Positions 25,101 through 33,180 of a stretch of 64,000 nt of DNA are shown in pieces. A program made the translations under genes and the position numbers. The stretch covers positions 88,440 through 152,439 of the forward strand of contig DGLA01000009.1 of the NCBI GenBank assembly GCA_002387205.1. Reading direction: 5' to 3'. How positions within the stretch are numbered: position 1 is the first letter of the stretch; each line of letters starts with the position of its first letter. The notes under the pieces were generated by a model that worked only from the letters and a program-made list of their open reading frames with translations, was not told the DNA's origin and ran no database searches. Source of the DNA: Stutzerimonas stutzeri. Lineage in GTDB: Bacteria; Pseudomonadota; Gammaproteobacteria; Pseudomonadales; Pseudomonadaceae.

Positions 25101-25774
25101 GGGACACCAAAAACTACGGCAGCAAGACACTCAAGGGCCGCAACCTCGCATGGCTGGTGGCGACGCTCATCCTGGACTTCCTCGTCCTTCTGGTCCTTGC
25201 CTTCCACACCGCGATCGAGGATCTGACGCCGACTCGACTAGCGGCCGTTCGCGCCAGCCTGACCGCACTGTTGCCGATCCCGGTGTTGATCTTCTCGTCG
25301 CTGATCTCGGCCGACCACAAGGCCATCCTCGTATTCTGGCGCTGCAAGCATCCGTTGCCGGGTTCGCGTGCCTTTTCCGTGCACGCGCCGGCGGATCACC
25401 GCATCGACCTGACGAAGCTGAAAAAGAACGTCGGCGAGTTCCCTGTGGGTGAACGCGACCAGAACGCGAAGTGGTATGGCCTCTACAAGCAGGTCGATTC
25501 AGACCCCTCGGTCGTGGACAGCCACAAGAACTATCTGCTGTTCCGCGACATTGCCGCTATGTCGCTGCTGCTCGTGCCCATAGTACCCGCGGTGATGTAT
25601 TTCAGCGGGTTGGATACGCCTCGCATTCTGATCTCGACCGCTTGGTTCCTGGGTCAGTATCTGGTCGCGGCATTCGCTGCGCGCACGACAGGCATCCGCT
25701 TCGTGCAGAACGTGCTGGCCGTGCATGCCAGCCGAAAAGTCACGAACTCGCGGAAGAAGGAGGCTGATGGATAG
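25097..25774 (+). CDS. 2+2-helix membrane protein, candidate effector of the E2-E1-JAB operon
   Basis: A 225-residue membrane protein with helices at about 17-38, 54-71, 151-170 and 177-196, separated by an 80-residue soluble loop rich in Lys, Asp and His. I do not recognise a named family. The topology, two hairpins around a cytoplasmic loop, resembles pore-forming effectors of bacterial abortive-infection systems, so a membrane-damaging role is plausible but unproven. It is coupled to the MBL gene by an ATGA overlap and followed by a terminator, so it is the last gene of the operon. The basic tail ends in EADG with a terminal Gly. Confidence 0.75.
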   Translation: MRDTKNYGSKTLKGRNLAWLVATLILDFLVLLVLAFHTAIEDLTPTRLAAVRASLTALLPIPVLIFSSLISADHKAILVFWRCKHPLPGSRAFSVHAPADHRIDLTKLKKNVGEFPVGERDQNAKWYGLYKQVDSDPSVVDSHKNYLLFRDIAAMSLLLVPIVPAVMYFSGLDTPRILISTAWFLGQYLVAAFAARTTGIRFVQNVLAVHASRKVTNSRKKEADG

Positions 25775-25828
25775 GTTCTGGCGCAGACTCGTACACAAGG
25801 TCCTCCAGATGGCAGCGTATTGATCTTG

Positions 25829-25857
25829 ACGGGAGCTTCCAGCTTCCCCGTTTTTTT
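25829..25857 (+). terminator. rho-independent terminator of the E2-E1-JAB operon
   Basis: ACGGG pairs with CCCGT and an inner AGCT pairs with AGCT around a small loop, followed by seven T (25851-25857). It lies 54 bases after the membrane protein stop. Confidence 0.75.
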
Positions 25858-25897
25858 GCAGCCTGAGCAGCCCATAACGCTCGCTGCTGTTGTCGCA

Positions 25898-25927
25898 TCA
25901 AACCGGAGAGTGCCGATTCCGGTTTGA
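25898..25927. repeat. perfect 10-bp inverted repeat before the second conjugation block
   Basis: TCAAACCGGA (25898-25907) and TCCGGTTTGA (25918-25927) flank a 10-base spacer. It lies 65 bases before the TIGR03757 start and could be an operator for the downstream transfer operon or a second terminator without a T-run. Confidence 0.55.
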
Positions 25928-25991
25928 CAGTCGCTTCCATCCCCCCCCTGGAGTCGACTACCCACCCTGATCGTTTTCACGGTGGCTCGAC

Positions 25992-26429
25992 ATGCCAGCT
26001 CCCATATCCAACCCATCTGTAGCGCAGTGGCGCCTGCTTGCGGCCGGACTCTTGGCTGTGCTGCTCGGCCCCTCCGCCTGGGCCGCCGATGTGCTCGTCG
26101 TCACCGACAGCCGTCATCCGGTGCAGGCCCCGGCCGGCGTGCGGATCATGGAGCTGGACCAGGCCACGCGCATCAAGGTCGAACTCGCCGCGCACCTGCC
26201 GGCCGACCCGCAACAGGCCGCAGCCCTGGTGCGGCAGCGGTTGCATGACGGCGGCGAGGCCCTTCAACGCCGCATCGGCCACGCCTACCAAGGTGTCGCG
26301 GATGCCTGGGGACTGGGCATCGCCAAGATTCCCGCCGTGGTGGTCGATCGACGCTATGTGGTCTACGGCGAGCCCGACGTGTCCCGCGCCGTCGCGCGCA
26401 TCAACGCCTACCGGAGCACGCAGCCATGA
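25992..26429 (+). CDS. ICE protein, TIGR03757 family (DUF1525)
   Basis: A 145-residue periplasmic protein with a signal peptide ending in PSAWAA, then VLVVTDSRHPV and the conserved C-terminal motif GIAKIPAVVVDRRYVVYGE, which resembles the end of a thioredoxin-like fold (TraW/TrbC-like). It restarts the conjugation block after the cargo and overlaps the next gene by ATGA. Confidence 0.88.
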   Translation: MPAPISNPSVAQWRLLAAGLLAVLLGPSAWAADVLVVTDSRHPVQAPAGVRIMELDQATRIKVELAAHLPADPQQAAALVRQRLHDGGEALQRRIGHAYQGVADAWGLGIAKIPAVVVDRRYVVYGEPDVSRAVARINAYRSTQP

Positions 26430-27370
26430 GCCTCCTGCTGGCACGCCGGCGCCTGCGCGCCACCGTCGCCTCGCTGCTGCTGGGCACGGCCACATCGACG
26501 TTCGCCCTGGACACCGTCACCATCGTCTCGTCGGCGCTGTCCCCCGACTGCCTCGAATACCGCGTGGTCGGAATCTGCTACTGGCTGTACTGCACGCCCT
26601 TCGGCTGCTCGGTTCGCACCTCCGTCAAGGTGCGCCACTACGTCCCCGATGCGGTGGTGTCGAGCTACTCGAACACCGGAGAAAACCCGTGGCAGGAAGT
26701 CAGGGCGATGAGCATGCCCAACCCGACCGCCAAGGCTGGCGGTGACGGCACGACCAATCACGACAACGAGAACAACCTCGCCAAGTTCAAGAACGCCGAT
26801 GTCATCGGCCATCCGGCCGGGATGGTGTTCAGCCAGTTCGCCAGCGCCTCCGGCTACACCTGCGAAGGCGCTGGCACGGCCTTCATGCCGTATCTGCTGA
26901 GCACGCTCGACACGATCGCCTGGCGCTACAACATCCCGGAAGCGTTCTACCCCGAAGCGCTCATCCCCGGCCGGCGCGAAATCGGTACGCGCACCGGCCT
27001 GAACCTCTGGGGCAACGTGTATCCCCGCGGTGGCTTCCTGCACCAGACCGACGATCACAAGAGCGGCGCCGTGGTCGCGCAGCGCGCGGGCGACATCGTG
27101 ACGCGCCGCAACCAGATTCACGTGTACCAGCCTCTGCTGGCCAACGCCCGCGACGGCTACTGGCCGGCCGGCGCGCTGATGGAGACCGACGCCTCGACGG
27201 GTAAGTGGCAGGAGCTGACGCCCACGCTCTCGAACAGTTGCGTGGTTTTCCCGCACAGCCGCACCCGCGTGCAGGCCCAGCAGGGCGACTACGCCTGGGC
27301 CTTGTGGCGGCCGTACTCCTGCTGCCGGCGCCGTGGCCAGGTCTTCCTCGGCAGCGTCGATTTCATGTGA
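26426..27370 (+). CDS. ICE protein, TIGR03756 family (TraU-like)
   Basis: A 314-residue secreted protein with a signal peptide (ATVASLLLGTATSTFAL) and many Cys residues, such as CLEYRVVGICYWLYCTPFGC near residue 35 and CCRR near the C-terminus. This matches TraU-type proteins, which need disulfide formation and fit the DsbA-like gene upstream. It has a role in mating-pair stabilisation or DNA transfer by analogy. The start overlaps the TIGR03757 stop. Confidence 0.88.
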   Translation: MSLLLARRRLRATVASLLLGTATSTFALDTVTIVSSALSPDCLEYRVVGICYWLYCTPFGCSVRTSVKVRHYVPDAVVSSYSNTGENPWQEVRAMSMPNPTAKAGGDGTTNHDNENNLAKFKNADVIGHPAGMVFSQFASASGYTCEGAGTAFMPYLLSTLDTIAWRYNIPEAFYPEALIPGRREIGTRTGLNLWGNVYPRGGFLHQTDDHKSGAVVAQRAGDIVTRRNQIHVYQPLLANARDGYWPAGALMETDASTGKWQELTPTLSNSCVVFPHSRTRVQAQQGDYAWALWRPYSCCRRRGQVFLGSVDFM

Positions 27371-27380
27371 GGAACCCACG

Positions 27381-28787
27381 ATGACCGCCTCCCTCCCTCA
27401 CTTCCTGCGCCGCGCGAAGTCGCCCCTGCGGGCCACGCTGCTCGTGGCGGCCATCACGCTGGTCGTCGGCGTCGCCTGGGCGCAGACCCGCATCGACCCC
27501 AATGGCGTGAACGTCAGCGGCAGCGTGATCGGCGACGACGTGCTCTACAGCATCGGCGGCGGCCGGGCCGTGTCGATGGGTGGTGCCGGCAACATGCAGA
27601 GCATCGGCGTCGGCGTCGGCTGGAACAGCAACCTGATCTGCGGCGACATGAGCATCACCACGACGCTGCAGAACCAGCTCAACGGCATCACCAACGGCTT
27701 CCAGACGATCATGAGCAACGTGATCCAGAACGCCACCAGCGCCGTGGCCTCGCTGCCGGCGCTGATCATCCAGCGCGCCGACCCGGGCCTGTACAACCTG
27801 CTGACCAACGGCATCCTCCAAGCGCGCCTGGATTTCGACCGCTCGAAGATGACCTGCCGGGCCATCGCCAATCGCATGGCGGACATGGCCGGCGGCCAGG
27901 CCGGCTGGGACCAGCTCGCCGAAGGGATGGCGCTGCGGGATGCGGTCAGCAGCACCGATGCCGTCTCCGCCATCGAGCAGGCCGAGTCCAACAAAGGGAA
28001 CAACGGCGTGCCATGGGTCGGCGGCGGCAACGCGGGCGGCTCCGGTCAGAGTTCGATCAAGGTGGTCGGCGATGTGACGCGCGCGGGCTACAACCTGCTC
28101 AACGGGCGCAGCGCCACCGATACCTCGTCGATCGCGCGCAGCGCCTGCGGCAACCGCCTGACCTGCCAAACCTGGTCGTCGCCCCAGGCGGCCGCGGACT
28201 GGGCGACCCGCGTGTTGGGCGAACGCGAGCAGCGCACCTGCGAAAACTGCACGAAGACCCAGACCACGCCTGGCGTCGGGCTGACGCCAATGATCCAGGA
28301 AGAGTACGAGACCAAGCTGCAGGCGCTGCAGGAACTGGTGACGGGCGCCCGGTCGACGACGCTGGCCAATCTCGACGCGGCCGGCAGCAGCTCGCTGCCG
28401 ATCACCCGCGGCGTGATCGAGGCCCTGCGTGACGAACCCGACCAGGACGTGCTGGGCCGGCGCCTCGCGTCCGAGGCTGCGCTGTCCAGCGTGCTGGAGA
28501 AGGCCCTGCTGCTGCAACGCACGTTGCTGACCGGCAAGAAGGAGCCGAACGTCGCTGCCAACGAGCTGGCCGTGCAGGCGGTCGACCAGGAGAACAGCGC
28601 GCTGGAGCAGGAGATCAACAACCTCAAGACCGAACTGGAGCTGCGCCGCACGCTGGCCGGCAACTCGGCGATGGCGATCATCCAGCGCCACAGCACCCGC
28701 GCTGCCGGTTCGCGCGGCGTCTTCGAGGGCGACACCACACGCGACCGTCTGCGGGAAGTCCAGAAGCCGCGGAGCGGTACGCCATGA
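27381..28787 (+). CDS. ICE protein, TIGR03755 family (TraH-like)
   Basis: A 468-residue secreted protein with a signal peptide ending near VGVAWAQ. The middle contains NLICGDMSITTTLQNQLNG, and the C-terminal third is helical coiled coil with Leu/Glu/Gln repeats. Position and size match TIGR03755, comparable to TraH of F-type systems. ATG 27381 is preferred over 27333 because a signal peptide follows directly and GAGG precedes it. It overlaps the next gene by ATGA. Confidence 0.87.
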   Translation: MTASLPHFLRRAKSPLRATLLVAAITLVVGVAWAQTRIDPNGVNVSGSVIGDDVLYSIGGGRAVSMGGAGNMQSIGVGVGWNSNLICGDMSITTTLQNQLNGITNGFQTIMSNVIQNATSAVASLPALIIQRADPGLYNLLTNGILQARLDFDRSKMTCRAIANRMADMAGGQAGWDQLAEGMALRDAVSSTDAVSAIEQAESNKGNNGVPWVGGGNAGGSGQSSIKVVGDVTRAGYNLLNGRSATDTSSIARSACGNRLTCQTWSSPQAAADWATRVLGEREQRTCENCTKTQTTPGVGLTPMIQEEYETKLQALQELVTGARSTTLANLDAAGSSSLPITRGVIEALRDEPDQDVLGRRLASEAALSSVLEKALLLQRTLLTGKKEPNVAANELAVQAVDQENSALEQEINNLKTELELRRTLAGNSAMAIIQRHSTRAAGSRGVFEGDTTRDRLREVQKPRSGTP

Positions 28788-29137
28788 GCCGGCTGGCCTG
28801 GCTGCGGCTGCCATGGCTGTTCAACCGCCGCGTCGGCGTGGCGCTGCTGTGGACCTTGCTGGTGGCCGCCGCCGCGGTGGCGGTGAACATCGCCGGCATC
28901 CACGTGGTCGGCGGCGTCGAGGGCTGGCAGCACTGGTTGCAGGCGCACGCCGGCCACTTCTTCGTGTGGCGGCTGTGCCTCTACGGAGCGACGGCTTACG
29001 GCTGGTGGTGGATGCGTCGGCGCCTGTTGCGGCGGGAGCCGTCCCGCGAGACGCATCAGCGCCTGCTGCGCACGGAGATCGCGGCCGTGATCGCCGTGGT
29101 CGCGCTGGAAGCCAGCCAGTTGCTGCGGCACGGCTGA
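28784..29137 (+). CDS. small ICE membrane protein of unknown function
   Basis: A 117-residue protein with three probable membrane helices (about 18-40, 58-76 and 93-112) and a basic loop (MRRRLLRREPSRETHQR). It has no recognised catalytic motif. Its fixed place between the TraH-like and TraG-N genes and the ATGA overlap with the former mark it as a conjugation-cluster protein. Confidence 0.8.
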   Translation: MSRLAWLRLPWLFNRRVGVALLWTLLVAAAAVAVNIAGIHVVGGVEGWQHWLQAHAGHFFVWRLCLYGATAYGWWWMRRRLLRREPSRETHQRLLRTEIAAVIAVVALEASQLLRHG

Positions 29138-29152
29138 GACCGGGAGGCAGGC

Positions 29153-30685
29153 ATGACGCTCTACACCACGGACTACCTGGAGTATTACCTGACCCTGGTG
29201 GCTTGGGTGGTCAACAACGGCATCTGGAGCATTCTCGTGGCCAGCGGCGTGTTCGCGCTGCCGTTCGTGGCCATCGTGATCCAGGAGTGGCTCAAGGCCC
29301 GCAGCGAAGGTGCGGACGAAGGCAACAAGGGCGTGCTGTCGTCGATGCGCATCGAGAACCGGGTGTGGGTGGCGATCGTGGTCATCATGTTCGCCGGCAT
29401 CCCGTTCATCCCGGTGGATCTCGCCACGATCAGGTTCGACACCACGCGCTCCGCGCAATGCCAGGTCAGTGTCCCGCTGCCCAACGACACGGGCTGGTCC
29501 AACGTCTACACGGCGCTCAACGACCAGAGCGCGCTGGTGCCGGTGTGGTGGTTCTTCATGCACGCGCTGTCGAAAGCCGTGACGGGCTCCGCGGTGGCGG
29601 CGATTCCCTGCGGCACGGACCTGCGTCAGATTCGCATGGATGTGGATGCCACGCGCATCGACGATCCGGTGCTGGCACAGGAGGTCGCCGACTTCACGCA
29701 CGACTGCTACGGGCCGTCGCGCGCCAAGCTGTTCATGAACCGGCCGACGCTCTCCGACGAGCAGATGAACGACGTCACCTGGATCGGATCGAGTTACTTC
29801 CTCGACACGCCCGGCTTCTATGACACCTATCGCGCCAAGACCCCACGCACGGCCTGGCCCTACGACGCGACCCGCGATGCGGGGCTGGCACAGGTGGGCA
29901 GCGGCGGCGGCTATCCATCCTGCCGGCAGTGGTGGGCCGATGGCGGCCAGGGACTGCGCAGCCGGCTGCTGGCACAGGTCGACCCGGACCTGCTGACCCG
30001 CATCGGGCGCTGGGTGGGATTCCTGTCGCAGAGCGAGGTCAATGACTCGGTGATCCGCGCCGTGGTCTCACCGAGGCAGCAGAAGATGAACCAGGGCGCC
30101 GTCTACACCGACTACGGCGGCCAGATCGACAAGACGCTGCCGAACGTCGTCACGCGCGGCGCGAGCGACCTGGGGCTGACCGTCGGCTCGCTGGGCTTTT
30201 TTCCGGCAATGGACGTGGTGCGCCAGGCGCTGCCGATGGTGCTGACCATGCTCAAGATGGCGCTCGTCATCTGCATCCCACTGGTGCTGCTGATCGGCAC
30301 CTACGACCTGAAGACGGTGGTGACGGTGAGCTGCGTCCAGTTCGCGCTGTTCTTCGTGGACTTCTGGTTCCGGCTCGCGCGCTGGATCGACAGCACGATC
30401 CTGGATGCGCTCTACGGCTGGGGGTTTGGCGCGGACAGGCCGCACGCCAACTTCGACCCATTGATCGGCCTGAACAATGCGTTCGGTGACATGCTGCTGA
30501 ACTTCGTCATGGCAACGATGTTCATCGTGTTGCCGACGTTCTGGGTCATGGCACTCGGATGGGCAGGCGTTCGCGCCGGAAACTTCCTGGGCGGTCTTAT
30601 CACTGGCACGTCCGATGCGAAGTCGGCTGGGGGTAGTGGCTCTCGCCTTGCGATGACGGCTGTATCGAAAGGTGCTGCGAAGTAA
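29153..30685 (+). CDS. TraG-N domain mating-pair stabilisation protein
   Basis: A 510-residue polytopic membrane protein starting MTLYTTDYLEYYLTL, typical of TraG N-terminal domain proteins. Membrane helices lie near 14-40, 77-95, 365-400 and 430-485, with a large periplasmic region between. TraG-N proteins stabilise mating pairs, and some mediate entry exclusion. It is the last gene of the second conjugation block; the following genes are on the other strand. Confidence 0.87.
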   Translation: MTLYTTDYLEYYLTLVAWVVNNGIWSILVASGVFALPFVAIVIQEWLKARSEGADEGNKGVLSSMRIENRVWVAIVVIMFAGIPFIPVDLATIRFDTTRSAQCQVSVPLPNDTGWSNVYTALNDQSALVPVWWFFMHALSKAVTGSAVAAIPCGTDLRQIRMDVDATRIDDPVLAQEVADFTHDCYGPSRAKLFMNRPTLSDEQMNDVTWIGSSYFLDTPGFYDTYRAKTPRTAWPYDATRDAGLAQVGSGGGYPSCRQWWADGGQGLRSRLLAQVDPDLLTRIGRWVGFLSQSEVNDSVIRAVVSPRQQKMNQGAVYTDYGGQIDKTLPNVVTRGASDLGLTVGSLGFFPAMDVVRQALPMVLTMLKMALVICIPLVLLIGTYDLKTVVTVSCVQFALFFVDFWFRLARWIDSTILDALYGWGFGADRPHANFDPLIGLNNAFGDMLLNFVMATMFIVLPTFWVMALGWAGVRAGNFLGGLITGTSDAKSAGGSGSRLAMTAVSKGAAK

Positions 30686-30713
30686 GGAGCACTCTCTCGC
30701 GTTGATGCGGCAG

Positions 30714-31082
30714 CTACGGCTCGTCGGGATCGCCCATGTCGATCCGCCAGTCATCTTTGTCGTACAGGCCGACGCCCGAGTGTCCGTCTCTAAGTTCCGG
30801 CTGCTTCTCGTCGTCCTCGTCGGCGTTCCGCGCGAGCCATGCGGCGACCACCGCAAAGGCCAGCAGCAGGACGAGCCAGGATACGGTGTATAGCAGCATG
30901 CCAAGTACGGCCAGCTTGACGATCCAGAGCACCGCCGTCGCCGCGCCCGCGGGTACCCCGCGCGTCACCAGCCAGCCGGCGACACGCTGCTCGCGGCGGA
31001 GGTATCCACGCCAGGCACGGCCAGCCCCCCGGCCCAGCCGGTGGCTCCAGCGCCCGTTGTGCGTGTTGGTGCTCATGCTCAT
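30714..31082 (-). CDS. DUF3742 family ICE protein
   Basis: A 122-residue protein with a basic N-terminus (SHRLGRGAGRAWRGYLRRE), two membrane helices at about 45-88 and an acidic tail (DEDDEKQPE, then DDWRIDMGDPDEP). This is the DUF3742 pattern found at this position in the clc/PFGI family. The start at 31082 begins MSMSTNTHNGRWSH. It faces the TraG-N gene across a 28-base gap. The function is unknown. Confidence 0.87.
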   Translation of the reverse strand: MSMSTNTHNGRWSHRLGRGAGRAWRGYLRREQRVAGWLVTRGVPAGAATAVLWIVKLAVLGMLLYTVSWLVLLLAFAVVAAWLARNADEDDEKQPELRDGHSGVGLYDKDDWRIDMGDPDEP

Positions 31083-31202
31083 ATGCCTCGGCTTCAGTGG
31101 TGCCTCACCTCGCGGAGCGGCCGGTCGTGGCCTGCCCTCCAGCATAGACCGCGATCAGGAGGGCGGGTTGCGGCCGGCAGAGCCGGATTGGCTCGGGCCG
31201 CA

Positions 31203-31292
31203 GGTCGATTAGATTCTGCGCGATAAATCAAACCTTATGCTACTTTCCCTGCACGTTCTTGCAATGGCTCTAGGGGTCGATTGGATTCTGTG
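31203..31292. repeat. 18-bp direct repeat upstream of abiEi
   Basis: GGTCGATTRGATTCTGYG occurs at 31203-31220 and 31275-31292, 72 bases apart with two differences. The second copy ends 13 bases before the abiEi start, so the pair could be binding sites for the AbiEi repressor. Confidence 0.55.
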
Positions 31293-31305
31293 TTATTTTT
31301 ATAGC

Positions 31306-32064
31306 ATGGATGGAAATTCTCGGCACCAGGTAATCAAGCGACTGCAGGCGGGACTCCCCCGTGGGGCGCCGTTCGACCTTGCCACCCTGAGCCAGTTCGG
31401 GGTGTCGCCCCAGCTCGCCGCCCACTATGCCGACGGCGGATGGCTCGTGCGTTTGGCCCATGGCGTCTATGCCTTCCCGAACGATGAATTCGGGGTCTAC
31501 GGTGCGCTGAAGTTCCTGCAACAGCGCGTGCCCGGCCTGCACGTCGGCGGCAAGAGCGCCCTGGCCCTGCAGGGTGTGCGGCACAACCTGGGCAGCCGGG
31601 AGGCGCTGGTGCTGTGGGGCGACGGTCGCTTCGCGTTGCCGGCCTGGTTCACTTCGCGCTTTCCGGCCCGCTATGTCCACGCCCGCCTGTTCGACTGGCC
31701 GGACACGGCGCTGGCCGCCAAGACCCTGACCACGCCGCCGGGCCTGCCCGAGGATCTGCGGGTGGCAGCCCCCGAGCGTGCCGTGCTGGAGATGCTGTAC
31801 GAAGCCGGCGTCAAGCAGAGCCTCGAAGAGGCCCGCAACCTCTTTGATGGACTGCGTTCCCCCCGCAAGGACTTGCTCGGGCAACTGCTGTCCTGCTGCG
31901 CCAGCGTGAAGGCCGTGCGCCTGTTCCTGACCTGGGCGCGCGAGACCAGCCTCGTGGATGTCGATGCCCTGCTGGAGCAGCACCCGGTTCGCACCGGCAG
32001 CAACACGCGCTGGATGAGCCGGCTCGATGACGGCACCTTGCTGAGCCTGAAACCTCATGGATAA
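31306..32064 (+). CDS. abiEi: AbiEi family type IV antitoxin/autorepressor
   Basis: A 252-residue protein with an N-terminal winged-helix region (SQFGVSPQLAAHYADGGWL, then RLAHGVYAFP) and a C-terminal antitoxin domain containing VAAPERAVLEMLYE. AbiEi counteracts the AbiEii nucleotidyltransferase and represses the operon. ATG 31306 is chosen because the HTH starts shortly after; the longer frame from 31237 would add a hydrophobic extension foreign to the family. The last 8 bases overlap abiEii. Confidence 0.87.
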   Translation: MDGNSRHQVIKRLQAGLPRGAPFDLATLSQFGVSPQLAAHYADGGWLVRLAHGVYAFPNDEFGVYGALKFLQQRVPGLHVGGKSALALQGVRHNLGSREALVLWGDGRFALPAWFTSRFPARYVHARLFDWPDTALAAKTLTTPPGLPEDLRVAAPERAVLEMLYEAGVKQSLEEARNLFDGLRSPRKDLLGQLLSCCASVKAVRLFLTWARETSLVDVDALLEQHPVRTGSNTRWMSRLDDGTLLSLKPHG

Positions 32065-32977
32065 GACCTACGCGGACACCGTTCGCCTGCTGCTGGCCGT
32101 CGCGCCCGACGTGTTCGCCAACGACATCTTCGCCATGAAGGGCGGCACGGCCATCAACCTCTTCGTGCGGGACATGCCGCGCCTGTCGGTGGACATCGAC
32201 GTGGTGTACCTCCCATGGCAGACGCCGCGCGACGAAGCGCTGCAAGCCATCAACCAGGAGCTGGCCGCCATCGCCGCGCGCGTTGCACCACTGGGCGTGC
32301 AGACACGCCTGGTTCGCGCCAAGGACCTGGGCGACACCAAGCTGATCGTCGAGAACGACGCCAGCCAGGTGAAGATCGAGGTCAACGTCGTGTTCCGAGG
32401 CAGCGTGCTGCCCGTCGAGCGGCGGCCGCTGAGCGCCAAGACCAGCGATCTGTTCGGCGTCGAGTTCGAGCTGCCGGTTCTGGCACCGGACGAGCTGTAC
32501 GCCAGCAAGCTGGTGGCCGCGCTGGATCGGCAGCACCCCCGCGACCTGTTCGACGTGTGGCAGCTCTACGAATCGGGCGACATCAGCGACGGCATGGTCG
32601 AGTGCTTCGTGATCTATTTGGCGGGCCACAACCGGCCGCCTCACGAAGTGCTGTTCGGCAACGACAAGGACATCGCCGGCGAGTACGAGCGGGCCTTTGT
32701 CGGCATGACCGAAGTGGACTGCTCCCTGGAGACACTGCTCGACGCTCGCGCCAGGATGCGGCGCGAGCTGCCACAGCGACTGAACACCGCGCACAGGCGG
32801 TTTCTGAGCGGGCTGGCGCGCGCAGAACCGGACTGGTCGCTGGTGCAGTGCCAGCACGCCGCGCAACTGCCGGCACTGCGCTGGAAGCTCGCCAATCTCG
32901 AAACCTTCCGCAAGCGCCGTCCCGACGACTTCGCAGCGCAATCCGCCGCCCTCGACACCGGCTTGGGCCAGAGCTGA
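32057..32977 (+). CDS. abiEii: AbiEii family nucleotidyltransferase toxin
   Basis: A 306-residue protein with the family's nucleotidyltransferase signature: KGGTAINLF near residues 28-36 and SVDIDVVY with two Asp near 46-53, followed by VKIEVNVVFRG. AbiEii-type toxins transfer nucleotides to RNA (tRNA in characterised cases) and stop growth, giving phage abortive infection or stabilising mobile DNA. It overlaps abiEi by 8 bases, and both catalytic motifs look intact. In the ICE it probably serves maintenance and defence. Confidence 0.88.
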   Translation: MDKTYADTVRLLLAVAPDVFANDIFAMKGGTAINLFVRDMPRLSVDIDVVYLPWQTPRDEALQAINQELAAIAARVAPLGVQTRLVRAKDLGDTKLIVENDASQVKIEVNVVFRGSVLPVERRPLSAKTSDLFGVEFELPVLAPDELYASKLVAALDRQHPRDLFDVWQLYESGDISDGMVECFVIYLAGHNRPPHEVLFGNDKDIAGEYERAFVGMTEVDCSLETLLDARARMRRELPQRLNTAHRRFLSGLARAEPDWSLVQCQHAAQLPALRWKLANLETFRKRRPDDFAAQSAALDTGLGQS

Positions 32978-33180
32978 CGAACATCCCGCAGCGCCCCACT
33001 TGCCGGGATTGCCCCATGCCGCATTCATCGTGGCATCCACGAAGCAGCGGCCCTATACCCAAAGGCTTCCGACAAAGGCCAAAGGGCTGGGAAGGGGCAA
33101 AGGAAGGGCGCCAAGGGGAAAGGCCCTATCCTGAAAAGGCCAAAAGGCGCCCCTGAGCAGCCCGTCATCCGGGGTTCGCC
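32978..33180. other. purine-rich, repeat-containing region before the relaxase gene (candidate oriT)
   Basis: No gene is visible. The plus strand is purine-rich from 33061 to 33150 and holds several AAGGCC(A) and GGGCAAAGG variants. GGCCCTAT recurs at 33049-33056 and 33122-33129. Relaxases often act close to their own gene, and in clc-type ICEs an oriT precedes the MobH gene, so this is the best oriT candidate in the window. A nick site cannot be assigned. Confidence 0.4.

Noticed and set aside
20802..25774. Type II CBASS
   Set aside because: E2, E1 and JAB domains are present, but there is no CD-NTase and no recognised CBASS effector.
20802..25774. BilABCD-type ubiquitin-like system
   Set aside because: Bil has separate ubiquitin-like, E2, E1 and DUB proteins; here they are fused and the ubiquitin-like protein is missing, while two MBL genes are present.
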